Below are positions 22,904-29,694 of a stretch of DNA of 29,694 bases, piece by piece; position 1 is the first letter of the stretch, and each line of letters starts with the position of its first letter. The stretch spans positions 1 through 29,694 of IMG/VR virus record IMGVR_UViG_3300044647_002181; one strand, 5' to 3'. Below the pieces are notes generated by a model that saw nothing but the letters and a program-made list of their open reading frames with translations, did not search any database and had not been told where the DNA came from. The position numbers were made by a program, and so were the translations under genes. This stretch comes from a virus.

Positions 22904-24412
22904 CTATTTATTTTTTTCGATGTGTTTAAAATCCATACCATGTGTATTATAGTCAAATTTTTCTTTTTTGTAAATCTTTATACGCTCTTCAAAATGACGA
23001 TACACATGATTTTTGTAAGACATCCAACACAAATCATCTACAATGTCATATACTTTTAATGTTTTTTTCTTTGGTGATACTCTTAAACCACGGCCAATGC
23101 TTTGTAATAATCTTATAATCGATTTAGTAGGTGAAGCAAAAATAATATTGTCAAGATTGACAATGTTGATGCCAGTGCTAGTCGTACCAAAACTGGCAAC
23201 CAAAATGGCGTTTGATTCTCTGTCGATGACTTTACGGATGTATTCTCTTGACTCTGCTTCTGTTTTTCCGTGTATGAGATATATTTTGCGATCCGTTCCC
23301 GCTGCTTCCAAGAGAGCTGCGAGTGGTTTCCCGTGGTCTTCGACGTAATTAAAGAGGACAAGGGTATTCCCCTTGGTGTGGAGGGCGAGTTCTTTGATGA
23401 ATTCGTTTCGCTTTTCATTCGTTACGATCCATTTTAATTCATCAATATATTTTTGTTTTTTGATGAATTGTTTTTCCTCTTCATTATATTTAAGAATTAT
23501 GCAATCTATACCAAGCTTTGCAAGCAAGCCTTTGTTCATCAATCCTTTTGTTTGAATGAACTGGATAGCAGGACCAAGAATACCTTCAATACTCAGTCTA
23601 TGTGCTTGAGCCTGATCAAGTGTTCCAGTAGTTCCAATGCGAAACCAAGCTTTTGAAAGTTTTTGACCGATGAAGTTAATTGATTCGGCTTTGGCTTGAT
23701 GGCATTCATCAAAGAATACAGCATCGAATTGATCGAACCAAGATTTCGGTAATTTGTAGATTGATTGCCAAGTAGATATTACAAGTTGTTTATGTAAATC
23801 TTTCTCTTCACCAGCCATTATTTTTTGAATGTATTTTTTACAAGACCAAGATTTATCGTTCTTTGAATAGTCAAAAAAATCTGATTCCATCTGATTGACC
23901 AGACCAACCGTGGGAACCAATATGAGTATTTTCCGATCTGATTTTAATACGGATTGAAGAAACCGGACCAAGACGTATATGATCAAACTTTTGCCCGAAC
24001 CAGTAGGAGAAATCAGCACGCATCTGTGATGATTCAAAGCATGCAGTATAGCCTTTTGTTGATGATCGTGCATTTTCACTGCCTGTTTCTTCACGGAAAC
24101 CTGCAATGTATCGTAGAACTGTGTAAGTTTGTCCTCTGCTATACATAGAGGATTCTTTGTCTCTTTTATATTTAGGTCGTATGTTCGATCTTTGCAAAAT
24201 TTTTCCAAATAAACTTTTAATCCACGTGGAAGAGTTGAAGATAAAATGTCATAAAGACGAATTTTACCATCCCATAACCGTTTTTTATACATTGGCATAT
24301 ACTGAGCACCCGGAACCATAAATGAAAAATAATCACGCAACTCTTGTTTTGTGCTTTTGTCGGTTTTTACAAAATACCGAACTTCATCTATAGATTCAAC
24401 TTCAATATCCAC
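22904..24412 (-). CDS. uvsW: UvsW-type SF2 DNA/RNA helicase
   Basis: The 502-residue protein matches T4 UvsW (about 500 residues), which unwinds R-loops at origins, promotes branch migration and remodels stalled forks. The N-terminal double-stranded-DNA-binding part contains ELRDYFSFMVPGAQYMP and RLWDGKIRLYD. The helicase motifs are Walker A SPTGSGKS (135-142), DECH (235-238), TTGTLD (261-266), ASFGTTSTGINIVNLDNIIF (406-425) and QSIGRGLR (437-444). The only usable start is GTG at 24412; an in-frame TAG lies five codons upstream. TATAAATA ends 4 nt before that GTG, and there is no Shine-Dalgarno, so translation is either leaderless or coupled to uvsY, whose stop is 7 nt upstream. Confidence 0.92.
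   Translation of the reverse strand: MDIEVESIDEVRYFVKTDKSTKQELRDYFSFMVPGAQYMPMYKKRLWDGKIRLYDILSSTLPRGLKVYLEKFCKDRTYDLNIKETKNPLCIAEDKLTQFYDTLQVSVKKQAVKMHDHQQKAILHALNHHRCVLISPTGSGKSLIIYVLVRFLQSVLKSDRKILILVPTVGLVNQMESDFFDYSKNDKSWSCKKYIQKIMAGEEKDLHKQLVISTWQSIYKLPKSWFDQFDAVFFDECHQAKAESINFIGQKLSKAWFRIGTTGTLDQAQAHRLSIEGILGPAIQFIQTKGLMNKGLLAKLGIDCIILKYNEEEKQFIKKQKYIDELKWIVTNEKRNEFIKELALHTKGNTLVLFNYVEDHGKPLAALLEAAGTDRKIYLIHGKTEAESREYIRKVIDRESNAILVASFGTTSTGINIVNLDNIIFASPTKSIIRLLQSIGRGLRVSPKKKTLKVYDIVDDLCWMSYKNHVYRHFEERIKIYKKEKFDYNTHGMDFKHIEKNK
22905..22912 (-). promoter_or_regulatory. Late-promoter-like octamer AATAAATA before Sm-like gene
   Basis: The minus strand reads AATAAATA just before the uvsW stop codon, 21 nt before the ATG at 22883, with GGAGGA in the leader. 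It is a conventional late promoter arrangement. Confidence 0.55.
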
Positions 24413-24416
24413 ATAA

Positions 24417-24424
24417 TATTTATA
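24417..24424 (-). promoter_or_regulatory. Perfect late promoter octamer TATAAATA before uvsW
   Basis: On the minus strand TATAAATA overlaps the uvsY stop codon and is only 4 nt from the uvsW GTG. With T4 late spacing the first transcribed base would fall in or beside the start codon. Confidence 0.6.
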
Positions 24425-24857
24425 CTATACCATTCATCATTTTTTGCCAATCAATAGCCGATTTGATGGCAAAGTTACGGTTATTGAGCCCCTTTAAAAA
24501 CTCTTCAATCATTTTTATTTTAATCTCTGTAACAGAAATCTTTGATTTAAGTTCTATTAATTTTGGATCTGCTTCCATAAACTTATCAACATCTGTTTTT
24601 AAAATATCCAAATCAAAAGGTTCTTCTTTCCAACTTTCAAGTTCTTCCTCGGAAGCTTTGCCTGTATAAATTTTCCATTTACGCAAACGCAAAATGGCAA
24701 ATTCATGTTGGTACTTTGTCAAAAGTAATTTAAGATCCGTAAGTTGATTAAGATACTTAGAGTGTATTTGAGGTATCTTAAGAGACTCTATACCTAACTC
24801 AGTAGAGTCTATTTGAGAGTCTTTAGTTATAGAGTTCTTTAGTTCTTCTAGATTCAT
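24420..24857 (-). CDS. uvsY: UvsY recombination mediator
   Basis: The 145-residue protein corresponds to T4 UvsY (137 residues), which loads UvsX recombinase on gp32-covered single-stranded DNA. The opening MNLEELKNSITKDSQIDSTE copies the T4 start (RLEDLQEELKKDVFIDST), and SKYLNQLTDLKLLLTKYQHE and RLRKWKIYTGKASEEE continue the pattern; the C-terminal helix FAIKSAIDWQKMMNG matches the T4 hexamer-forming end with 'FAIK'. It is the first gene of the leftward unit and is preceded by a sigma70-like promoter. The first 75 nt of its coding strand contain several short direct and inverted repeats. Confidence 0.88.
   Translation of the reverse strand: MNLEELKNSITKDSQIDSTELGIESLKIPQIHSKYLNQLTDLKLLLTKYQHEFAILRLRKWKIYTGKASEEELESWKEEPFDLDILKTDVDKFMEADPKLIELKSKISVTEIKIKMIEEFLKGLNNRNFAIKSAIDWQKMMNGIV
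24783..24810. repeat. Inverted repeat AGACTCTA/TAGAGTCT inside the 5' end of uvsY
   Basis: AGACTCTA (24783-24790) and TAGAGTCT (24803-24810) are perfect 8-nt inverted arms separated by 12 nt. A further direct copy, AGAGTCT, is at 24816-24822. In mRNA the arms could pair over codons 16-25 of uvsY. Confidence 0.6.
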
Positions 24858-24884
24858 CTTTAGTATTGTTCTTTAAAGTTCTTT
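24834..24884. repeat. Cluster of GTTCTT(T/C) repeats across the uvsY start
   Basis: GTTCTTT occurs at 24834, 24868 and 24878 and GTTCTTC at 24842, four copies in 51 nt that flank the uvsY ATG. AGTTCT at 24877-24882 can also pair with AGAACT at 24889-24894. On the uvsY mRNA the copies read AAAGAAC. They could be operator or iteron sites, or translational control sites in the leader. Confidence 0.5.
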
Positions 24885-24892
24885 TTAAGAGA

Positions 24893-24920
24893 ACTATAGA
24901 GTATGTTTAAATAAAGTCAA
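24893..24920 (-). promoter_or_regulatory. Sigma70-like promoter for uvsY operon
   Basis: On the minus strand TTGACT (24920-24915) and TATAGT (24898-24893) are separated by 16 nt. Each hexamer has five of six consensus bases. The predicted start gives a leader of about 30 nt to the uvsY ATG, containing two AAAGAAC repeats. Confidence 0.6.
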
Positions 24921-24930
24921 CTAAATATAC

Positions 24931-24958
24931 TTGACAATTCTTTAGAATAATCTATAAT
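24931..24958 (+). promoter_or_regulatory. Consensus sigma70-like promoter for glycan operon
   Basis: TTGACA (24931-24936) and TATAAT (24953-24958) are both perfect matches to the bacterial vegetative consensus with a 16-nt spacer. It lies just before a GAGGA Shine-Dalgarno and the GT25 start. A late-like ACTAAATA also occurs upstream at 24920-24927. Confidence 0.82.
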
Positions 24959-24975
24959 TTCTGTGAGGACTAATG

Positions 24976-25611
24976 ATGCAAATTGATTTACGTGAAATAC
25001 CTGTTGTTTGGATAAATTTAGATACAGCAACAGAAAATGCAAAGCAGATGGAACAAAAATTAAAAGATTATGGATTTAAACATACTTTTAGAAAGTCTGC
25101 TTGCGTAATTGAACCCCCGCCGGGAACACCATCTACTATAGCACATTATGTGGGTTGTGCACAATCTCATATTGATATTTTAGATGACAACAATTACCTA
25201 GCACCTCTTCTAATTTTAGAAGATGATGCTGAATTTACTGATTCATTTAATCCAATTTTAGATATTCCAGATGATTCTGATGGAATCTATCTTGGTATAT
25301 CTACAGGCAACCGCTATTATCAAACAAAAAGATATAATGAAAATTATTTGCGAATAGGTGGTATATTAGCAACCCACGCAATATTATATGTCAATGAATC
25401 ATATAAAAAGATTATGTCACAGGCTGCAAAACATTGTATTATAGATTTAAAACAACCATGGGATTTGGGTGCATCATCAGTTCAATTTAGTCAAAGAGTA
25501 TATACTCCAAATAAACCATATTTTTATCAGGCAGATCATAAACAATCTGCAAATAAATGGCAGTTTTTTACTGATAATGAATTAGAAGATAGAAATTCGC
25601 CATATCTATGA
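24976..25611 (+). CDS. Glycosyltransferase family 25 protein
   Basis: The 211-residue product is a GT25-type (LPS beta-1,4-galactosyltransferase-like) transferase. It starts on the usual pattern IPVVWINLDTATENAKQMEQ ('NL....R...') and carries the two family motifs: VGCAQSHIDIL (about 59-69, G-C...SH) and LLILEDDAEF (about 78-87, the metal-binding EDD). HAILYVNESYKKI near 140 is the downstream conserved segment. Two adjacent ATG codons exist (24973, 24976); AGGA is 6 nt before the second, so I choose it. It opens a tightly packed rightward operon read from a consensus promoter. The donor sugar cannot be deduced. Confidence 0.85.
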   Translation: MQIDLREIPVVWINLDTATENAKQMEQKLKDYGFKHTFRKSACVIEPPPGTPSTIAHYVGCAQSHIDILDDNNYLAPLLILEDDAEFTDSFNPILDIPDDSDGIYLGISTGNRYYQTKRYNENYLRIGGILATHAILYVNESYKKIMSQAAKHCIIDLKQPWDLGASSVQFSQRVYTPNKPYFYQADHKQSANKWQFFTDNELEDRNSPYL

Positions 25612-26396
25612 TAACATTTCAAAGATTAGGACACCATGGGCTTTTGGGAAACCAAATGTTTCAGTATGCGACTCTTTTTTCTGTTGCTAAAACAAATAAT
25701 TTTGAATATGGAGTACCTTACTCTAATACTGGAGATATACAGTTTAAAAACTTTTTTTTACCTAATTGTTTTTCAAATTTAACTGCTCAAGATTCTAACA
25801 ATTCTAATATAAATTTTATTTTTTTAGAATGTAGTTTTGAATATAATCCAGAAATTTTTTCTATATCTGATAATACTGATATAAGCGGTTATTTTCAAAC
25901 CGAAAAATACTTCAAACAATATAGATCAAATTTACTAAAAGAATTTACATTTTCTGATTTATATGCTGCAAAAGCAAATGATATACGACAACAAATACCA
26001 GATGAAGTAATCTCATTACATATACGTTTGGGTGACTATACTCATTTAGAAGATAGACATCCAGTATGTTCTTATGAATATTACAATAAAGCTTTTGATT
26101 TACTTCCTAATGGTAAAACCATATTAGTTTTTAGTGATGATTTGATACTTGCACAAAATTTATTATCAGCGTTTGATAAACAATTTATTTTTTCTGATAG
26201 TAATTGCAAATATACGGATATGTGTTTGATGAGTTTATGTGATTATCACATTATTGCAAATAGTTCTTTTAGTTGGTGGGGTTCTTGGTTAAGTAATTCT
26301 AAAAAAACTATTGCTCCAGCTGTGTGGTTTGGTAATAACCCCAGTATGCCAAAAAATTGGAATGACATATATTGTGAAAATTGGAGTATTATTTAA
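25608..26396 (+). CDS. Alpha-1,2-fucosyltransferase-type enzyme (GT11)
   Basis: The 262-residue product has all GT11 signatures: GLLGNQMFQYA (11-21) near the N-terminus, ISLHIRLGDY (135-144) with the donor-binding His-x-Arg-x-Gly-Asp, ILVFSDD (172-178), and HIIANSSFSWWGSWLS (214-229). These enzymes transfer L-fucose from GDP-fucose to the 2-position of galactose; some members use other acceptors. There is no GDP-fucose synthesis gene in the window, so the donor would come from the host or other phage genes. The start overlaps the GT25 stop (ATGA). Confidence 0.92.
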   Translation: MITFQRLGHHGLLGNQMFQYATLFSVAKTNNFEYGVPYSNTGDIQFKNFFLPNCFSNLTAQDSNNSNINFIFLECSFEYNPEIFSISDNTDISGYFQTEKYFKQYRSNLLKEFTFSDLYAAKANDIRQQIPDEVISLHIRLGDYTHLEDRHPVCSYEYYNKAFDLLPNGKTILVFSDDLILAQNLLSAFDKQFIFSDSNCKYTDMCLMSLCDYHIIANSSFSWWGSWLSNSKKTIAPAVWFGNNPSMPKNWNDIYCENWSII

Positions 26397-27170
26397 ATGC
26401 CTTTAGAAATAGAAGGAACCGATCCCTGTTGGGTTGATTTACATAAAAAACTTTTGGTTGAAAGACCGGATTTATGTAATAAAGAAATATATTTAACGGT
26501 TAATTATATAAATTTTAAAGAAAATAAAAAAAATATTTTATGGATTCATGAATCACCTGGATTATTTCCCGATTTAATCGAACATATAAAAGTTCATTCA
26601 AACACTTTTATAGAAAATAATACAACAGTTTATACTTGTGTTGAAGATTTATTTTATTTACCTTTTGTAAAAAAAATACACCCATCATTTTCTTCATGGA
26701 TTAAAAATCCAATTTTCATGCCAACAAAAACTAAATTAGTAAGTATGATATCTTCTTCTAAAAATTTTATAAAAGGTCATGCAATTAGACATGCAATTAT
26801 AAACCAATTACCATACTGTATAGATTTATATGGAATGGGATTTAATTATATTGATGATAAAAAAGATGGACTTGTAGATTATTGTTTTTCTGTAGCAATA
26901 GAAAATGATGATACAAATTTGTATTTTACAGAAAAACTTTTAGATTGTTTTTTGACATGTACAATCCCAATTTATTGGGGAGCACCCAAAATTGGAAATA
27001 TTTTTGATTCTAATGGAATTATATTTTTAAATAATCCACAAGATATTTGCAATCTTACATACACAGATTATATTAGTAAGATAAAATCAGTTGAACAAAA
27101 CTATTATACCGCATTAGAAAATAATATAAGTCCTTTTACATCTTTAATAAAAATTTTGGAAAAAAATTGA
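26397..27170 (+). CDS. Alpha-1,3-fucosyltransferase-type enzyme (GT10)
   Basis: The 257-residue product has the conserved GT10 C-terminal donor-binding block at 163-199: SVAIENDDTNLYFTEKLLDC and TIPIYWGAPKIG, equivalent to the 'FENS...DYVTEK...G.VPVYWG' of bacterial alpha-1,3/4-fucosyltransferases. The N-terminal part (NILWIHESPGLFPDLIEH; LVSMISSSKNFIKGHAIRHA) is GT-B-like with a short acceptor domain. It directly abuts the preceding stop (TAA ATG). Coding here is very AT-rich (15 of 60 G+C at 26521-26580). GT10 specificity for fucose is typical, but related GDP-sugar donors cannot be excluded. Confidence 0.82.
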   Translation: MPLEIEGTDPCWVDLHKKLLVERPDLCNKEIYLTVNYINFKENKKNILWIHESPGLFPDLIEHIKVHSNTFIENNTTVYTCVEDLFYLPFVKKIHPSFSSWIKNPIFMPTKTKLVSMISSSKNFIKGHAIRHAIINQLPYCIDLYGMGFNYIDDKKDGLVDYCFSVAIENDDTNLYFTEKLLDCFLTCTIPIYWGAPKIGNIFDSNGIIFLNNPQDICNLTYTDYISKIKSVEQNYYTALENNISPFTSLIKILEKN

Positions 27171-27856
27171 GTAAAATTTCTGTAGCAATTCCTGTTTATG
27201 AAGCCCATGGAAGTGGTTGGCTTTATTTATCCGAATTATTAAACAGTATTTGGAAACAAACAGAAAAAGATGTAGAAATTGTCATTAGCGATCAAAGTTT
27301 AGATCAAAATATAAAAAATATTTGTGATTATTATTCTTCTTTTTTAAATTTAAAATATGTCTGTGGAAGACATTTAAAAAGAAGTAATTCACCAAATGCA
27401 AACAATGCAATAAAAAACTGTTCATCTGAAATAATCAAAGTAATATTTCAAGATGATTTTTTTGTAATGGAAAACGCATTACAAGAAATAATAAAAGCAT
27501 TCGAATCCAATACAGTCAATTGGCTGGTTTCCGGATGCTTTCATTGTTCAAACATACACTTCTTACAAAGACCTTTTTTACCATCTTATAATGAAAACAT
27601 TATAAGAGGTATAAATACAATTAGTTCCCCAAGTGTATTATCTTTTAGAGGTAAACATTATTTTGATGATTGTTTAATAATGATGATGGATTGTGATATG
27701 TATACAAATTTATATAAACTATATGGCGACCCATTTATATTAAATGATTGTCAAATTTGTAATAGAATACATCCAAATCAATTACAAAATTTATCAAAAG
27801 ATGTGACTGAAAAAGAGATTGAATATTGTTTAAACAAATATAAGGATATAAAATGA
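27167..27856 (+). CDS. GT2-type (GT-A) glycosyltransferase with TTG start
   Basis: The 229-residue product opens with ISVAIPVYEAHGSGWLYLSE and has the GT2 nucleotide-binding strand pattern EIVISDQSLDQN (about 37-48) and the metal-binding acidic cluster VIFQDDFFV (92-100, QDD in place of DxD). The C-terminal acceptor region is short and ends after a run of Lys/Glu-rich residues. The only start that keeps the first beta strand is TTG 27167, overlapping the GT10 stop as TTGA, with GGAAAA upstream. The last codons overlap the next gene by 4 nt. Confidence 0.8.
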   Translation: MSKISVAIPVYEAHGSGWLYLSELLNSIWKQTEKDVEIVISDQSLDQNIKNICDYYSSFLNLKYVCGRHLKRSNSPNANNAIKNCSSEIIKVIFQDDFFVMENALQEIIKAFESNTVNWLVSGCFHCSNIHFLQRPFLPSYNENIIRGINTISSPSVLSFRGKHYFDDCLIMMMDCDMYTNLYKLYGDPFILNDCQICNRIHPNQLQNLSKDVTEKEIEYCLNKYKDIK

Positions 27857-28851
27857 AAAAAAGAATCTTAATAACAGGTGGTTGTGGTTTTGTCGGTCAT
27901 CATATGGTTGAATTTTTGCTTCATAATGATGATTGTGAAATAGTAGTTTTAGATCGTTTAGATGTATCTGGTAATCTTAATCGTCTCACGGAACTTCCTA
28001 TTTGGCAAAAAGAAGGTAAAAGAGTTTCTTTTGTATGGCACGATATGAAAGCTGAATTGCATTCAAATGATATTTTGAATTCCATGGTAGGAAAAGTAAA
28101 TACAGTTTTGCATATTGGTGCTTCCTCACACGTTGATAGATCCATTTCAGATCCTATGAGCTTTGTTATGGATAATGTTGTTGGCACATGTAATATGTTA
28201 AATTTTGCAAGAACACAAGATAATTTAGAAAATTTTGTTTACTTTTCTACTGATGAAATATTTGGCCCAGCACCAGAGGGAGTAAACTATAAAGAAAATG
28301 ATCGTTACAATTCAGGAAATCCATATGCTGCTTCGAAAGCAGGTGGCGAAGAATTGTGTGTATCGTTTCATAATACCTATAAAATGCCAATCATGATTAC
28401 ACACTGCATGAATATTTTTGGTGAAAGACAACATCCAGAAAAATTTATTCCACTTTGTATCAGAAGAAGCGTTACAGGTGAAGCAGTAAAAATCCACTCA
28501 AATAAAACGTTAACCAAAGCTGGAAGCAGATATTATATTCATGCAAAAAATGTTTGTGATGCAGTATCATTTTTGCTAAAAAATGGAAAGCATGGAGAAA
28601 AATATAATATTGTTGGTGAAAGAGAAGTAGATAATCTAACTTTGGCTCAAATGATCAGTTCACTTGTAGGCAAACCATTAATCACTGAAATGGTAGATTT
28701 TCATAGCAGTCGTCCCGGCCACGATTTGAGATATGCATTAGATGGATCTAAAATGGCGGAACTTGGATGGAAACCAGTTGACAATCTAGAACAATCACTT
28801 AAAAAATTAGTTGATTGGTCTTTGGCCAATCCAAAATGGATTGGCATGTAA
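27853..28851 (+). CDS. rmlB: NAD-dependent sugar-nucleotide 4,6-dehydratase (RmlB type)
   Basis: The 332-residue extended SDR enzyme has the Rossmann Gly motif TGGCGFVG (8-15), the RmlB-type SSHVDRSISDP (91-101), the catalytic triad segment FSTDEIFG (131-138, Thr133-Asp134-Glu135), YAASKAG (158-164; Tyr/Lys) and RPGHDLRYALD near 283-293. Thr-Asp-Glu together with GHDxRYAxD is the dTDP-glucose 4,6-dehydratase signature rather than that of GalE epimerases (no Asp/Glu there) or GDP-mannose dehydratases. It would make a 4-keto-6-deoxy sugar nucleotide as a precursor for deoxy sugars used by the operon. The start overlaps the GT2 stop by 4 nt; the stop overlaps the next start as TAATG. Confidence 0.88.
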   Translation: MKKRILITGGCGFVGHHMVEFLLHNDDCEIVVLDRLDVSGNLNRLTELPIWQKEGKRVSFVWHDMKAELHSNDILNSMVGKVNTVLHIGASSHVDRSISDPMSFVMDNVVGTCNMLNFARTQDNLENFVYFSTDEIFGPAPEGVNYKENDRYNSGNPYAASKAGGEELCVSFHNTYKMPIMITHCMNIFGERQHPEKFIPLCIRRSVTGEAVKIHSNKTLTKAGSRYYIHAKNVCDAVSFLLKNGKHGEKYNIVGEREVDNLTLAQMISSLVGKPLITEMVDFHSSRPGHDLRYALDGSKMAELGWKPVDNLEQSLKKLVDWSLANPKWIGM

Positions 28852-29540
28852 TGCGTATAGCGATACTAACATCACTTTTTGGTAATCGTGATATTTTGCA
28901 TCCACCAGAAATACCTTTTGAAGGTATTGATTATTATGCTTTTGTTGACAAACCTAGAAATACATCTACATGGAAAGAAATTGTTGCACCAAAGTTTACT
29001 GTAGATGAAATATACAACAATAGACGGAATGCTAAAATTTATAAAATTATGTCTCCAATAATTTTATCAACTTATGATTATTACATTTGGAGAGATGTAA
29101 CACACGAAGTAATCGAAGACCCTAGATTGATTATTGAAAATTATATGCAAGATGCAGAGGTTGCTTGTTTTCCTCACACAACAAGGAACTGTGCATACAA
29201 AGAAGGACAAGAAATTTTACGCTTGAACTATGATAATCCAGAAAATGTAATAAGACAATTGGAGTTCTATGCTTCAGATGGGTTTCCAGCCGAACAGGGT
29301 TTATGGGAAATGTCAGCTTTTATATTTAAAAATACATTTCAAGTTAAAAAATTATCAATGATGTGGTGGGAACAAATTTGTAAATACAGTTCTAGGGATC
29401 AAATTAGTTTTCCTTATTGTTTGTGGAAATGTGGTATAACTCCGGTCGTTTTGCCTGGGTATGCTAATGGGTATAATATACATACAGGTAAAATAGGAAA
29501 TAATCCTATTATCCCTCAACGATACAGTCATATATATTAA
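28851..29540 (+). CDS. DUF616-type glycosyltransferase-like protein
   Basis: ATG 28851 overlaps the preceding stop as TAATG; an in-frame ATG at 28815 would run back over the dehydratase. The 229-residue product follows the DUF616 (TOD1/MUCI70-related) pattern: ILTSLFGNRDIL at the start, RRNAKIYKIMSP (58-69), YDYYIWRDVTHEV (75-87, the D-x-D-like region being W-R-D), CFPHTTRNCAYKEG (106-119), GLWEMSAFIFKNT (150-162) and KYSSRDQISFPYCLWK (178-193). Members are thought to be GT-A-like transferases, though few have known donors. It fits the surrounding sugar-modifying operon. Confidence 0.82.
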   Translation: MRIAILTSLFGNRDILHPPEIPFEGIDYYAFVDKPRNTSTWKEIVAPKFTVDEIYNNRRNAKIYKIMSPIILSTYDYYIWRDVTHEVIEDPRLIIENYMQDAEVACFPHTTRNCAYKEGQEILRLNYDNPENVIRQLEFYASDGFPAEQGLWEMSAFIFKNTFQVKKLSMMWWEQICKYSSRDQISFPYCLWKCGITPVVLPGYANGYNIHTGKIGNNPIIPQRYSHIY

Positions 29541-29694
29541 TGTGTAGCTTTTTAGTAACAAATAAATTAGTAACTGATTTAAATTCAGTAAACCAGATTA
29601 TCAAACATCGCGGTCCTGATTATACAAATTCAGTTGTGTATAAAAATTTTACTTTTGTACACAATCTACTATCAATAACTGGAGATTACACGAT
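29540..29694 (+). CDS. N-terminus of class II glutamine amidotransferase (asparagine synthetase type), cut by window edge
   Basis: An open frame from ATG 29540 (TAATG with the preceding stop) runs to the window end, 51 codons. It begins MCSFLVTNK: Cys2 after Met removal is the Ntn nucleophile of class II amidotransferases. IIKHRGPDYTN near 25-35 and FTFVHNLLSITGDY near 39-51 match the HRGPD and 'H.RLSI.G' motifs of asparagine synthetase AsnB. The usual Gly at position 3 is Ser here. Such proteins occur in phage and O-antigen operons, where they may amidate a sugar acid or an amino acid. Only the N-terminus is visible. Confidence 0.85.
   Translation, partial: MCSFLVTNKLVTDLNSVNQIIKHRGPDYTNSVVYKNFTFVHNLLSITGDYT

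Noticed and set aside
23043-24197. Several 60-108 codon open frames overlapping uvsW on both strands
   Set aside because: They coincide with the GC-rich islands of uvsW, where stop codons are rarer; none has a start signal, and uvsW is intact with all helicase motifs.
1-29694. CRISPR array, tRNA genes, insertion sequences or integrase/attachment sites
   Set aside because: I saw no regularly spaced repeats, no tRNA cloverleaf-like sequence in the short intergenic spaces, and no transposase or integrase motifs; intergenic spaces are nearly all under 100 nt.

Overview
The window is a piece of an AT-rich genome (about one third G+C by eye) of a T4-like contractile-tailed phage (Caudoviricetes, myovirus morphology). 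It holds most of the late virion-building module in a compact, overlapping arrangement. The identification rests on recognisable T4-family proteins in conserved order: baseplate (gp26, gp48, gp53, hub, gp25, gp6, gp7/tail-protein-I type), neck (gp13, gp14, gp15), terminase (gp16, gp17), tail sheath and tube (gp18, gp19), head (portal gp20, core proteins, protease gp21, scaffold gp22, capsid gp23), then the recombination proteins UvsW and UvsY. Several proteins are much shorter than in phage T4 (sheath 430 aa, gp6 358 aa), as is usual for environmental T4-like phages. The host cannot be named from the sequence.

Layout. 1-1949 is transcribed leftward: the TnsA-like head-completion protein gp4, a tail-tube-fold protein, the gp26 hub protein, a short ORF joined to gp26 by a probable -1 ribosomal frameshift, and the start of a further gene. 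1988-22245 is transcribed rightward and contains nearly the whole virion. It includes a baseplate hub split over two genes, two tandem tail-tube paralogues, a small unlisted-size head-core gene, and an unknown glycine-rich gene between protease and scaffold. A strong terminator with a GAAA tetraloop follows the capsid gene. 22242-24857 is leftward: an Sm-like-fold candidate, UvsW helicase and UvsY mediator. 24858-24972 is a divergent promoter region with two sigma70-like promoters back to back. 24976-29694 is a rightward glycan-modification operon: GT25, GT11 (alpha-1,2-fucosyltransferase type), GT10 (alpha-1,3-fucosyltransferase type), GT2, dTDP-glucose 4,6-dehydratase type, a DUF616 glycosyltransferase-like protein and the start of a class II glutamine amidotransferase (asparagine synthetase type).

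Regulation. An octamer of the form N(A/C)TAAATA, matching the T4 late promoter TATAAATA, lies in front of most transcription units. In one class it stands 20-30 nt before the start codon with a Shine-Dalgarno between; in another it lies only 4-9 nt before the start codon with no Shine-Dalgarno, which by T4 promoter geometry predicts leaderless or nearly leaderless late mRNAs. The glycan operon instead has a perfect TTGACA/TATAAT promoter, suggesting expression by unmodified host polymerase early in infection. The observations most worth following are the gp26 frameshift cassette, the leaderless late promoters, the split hub, the paired tail tubes, the glycine-rich gene in the head operon, and the fucosyltransferase-rich operon.
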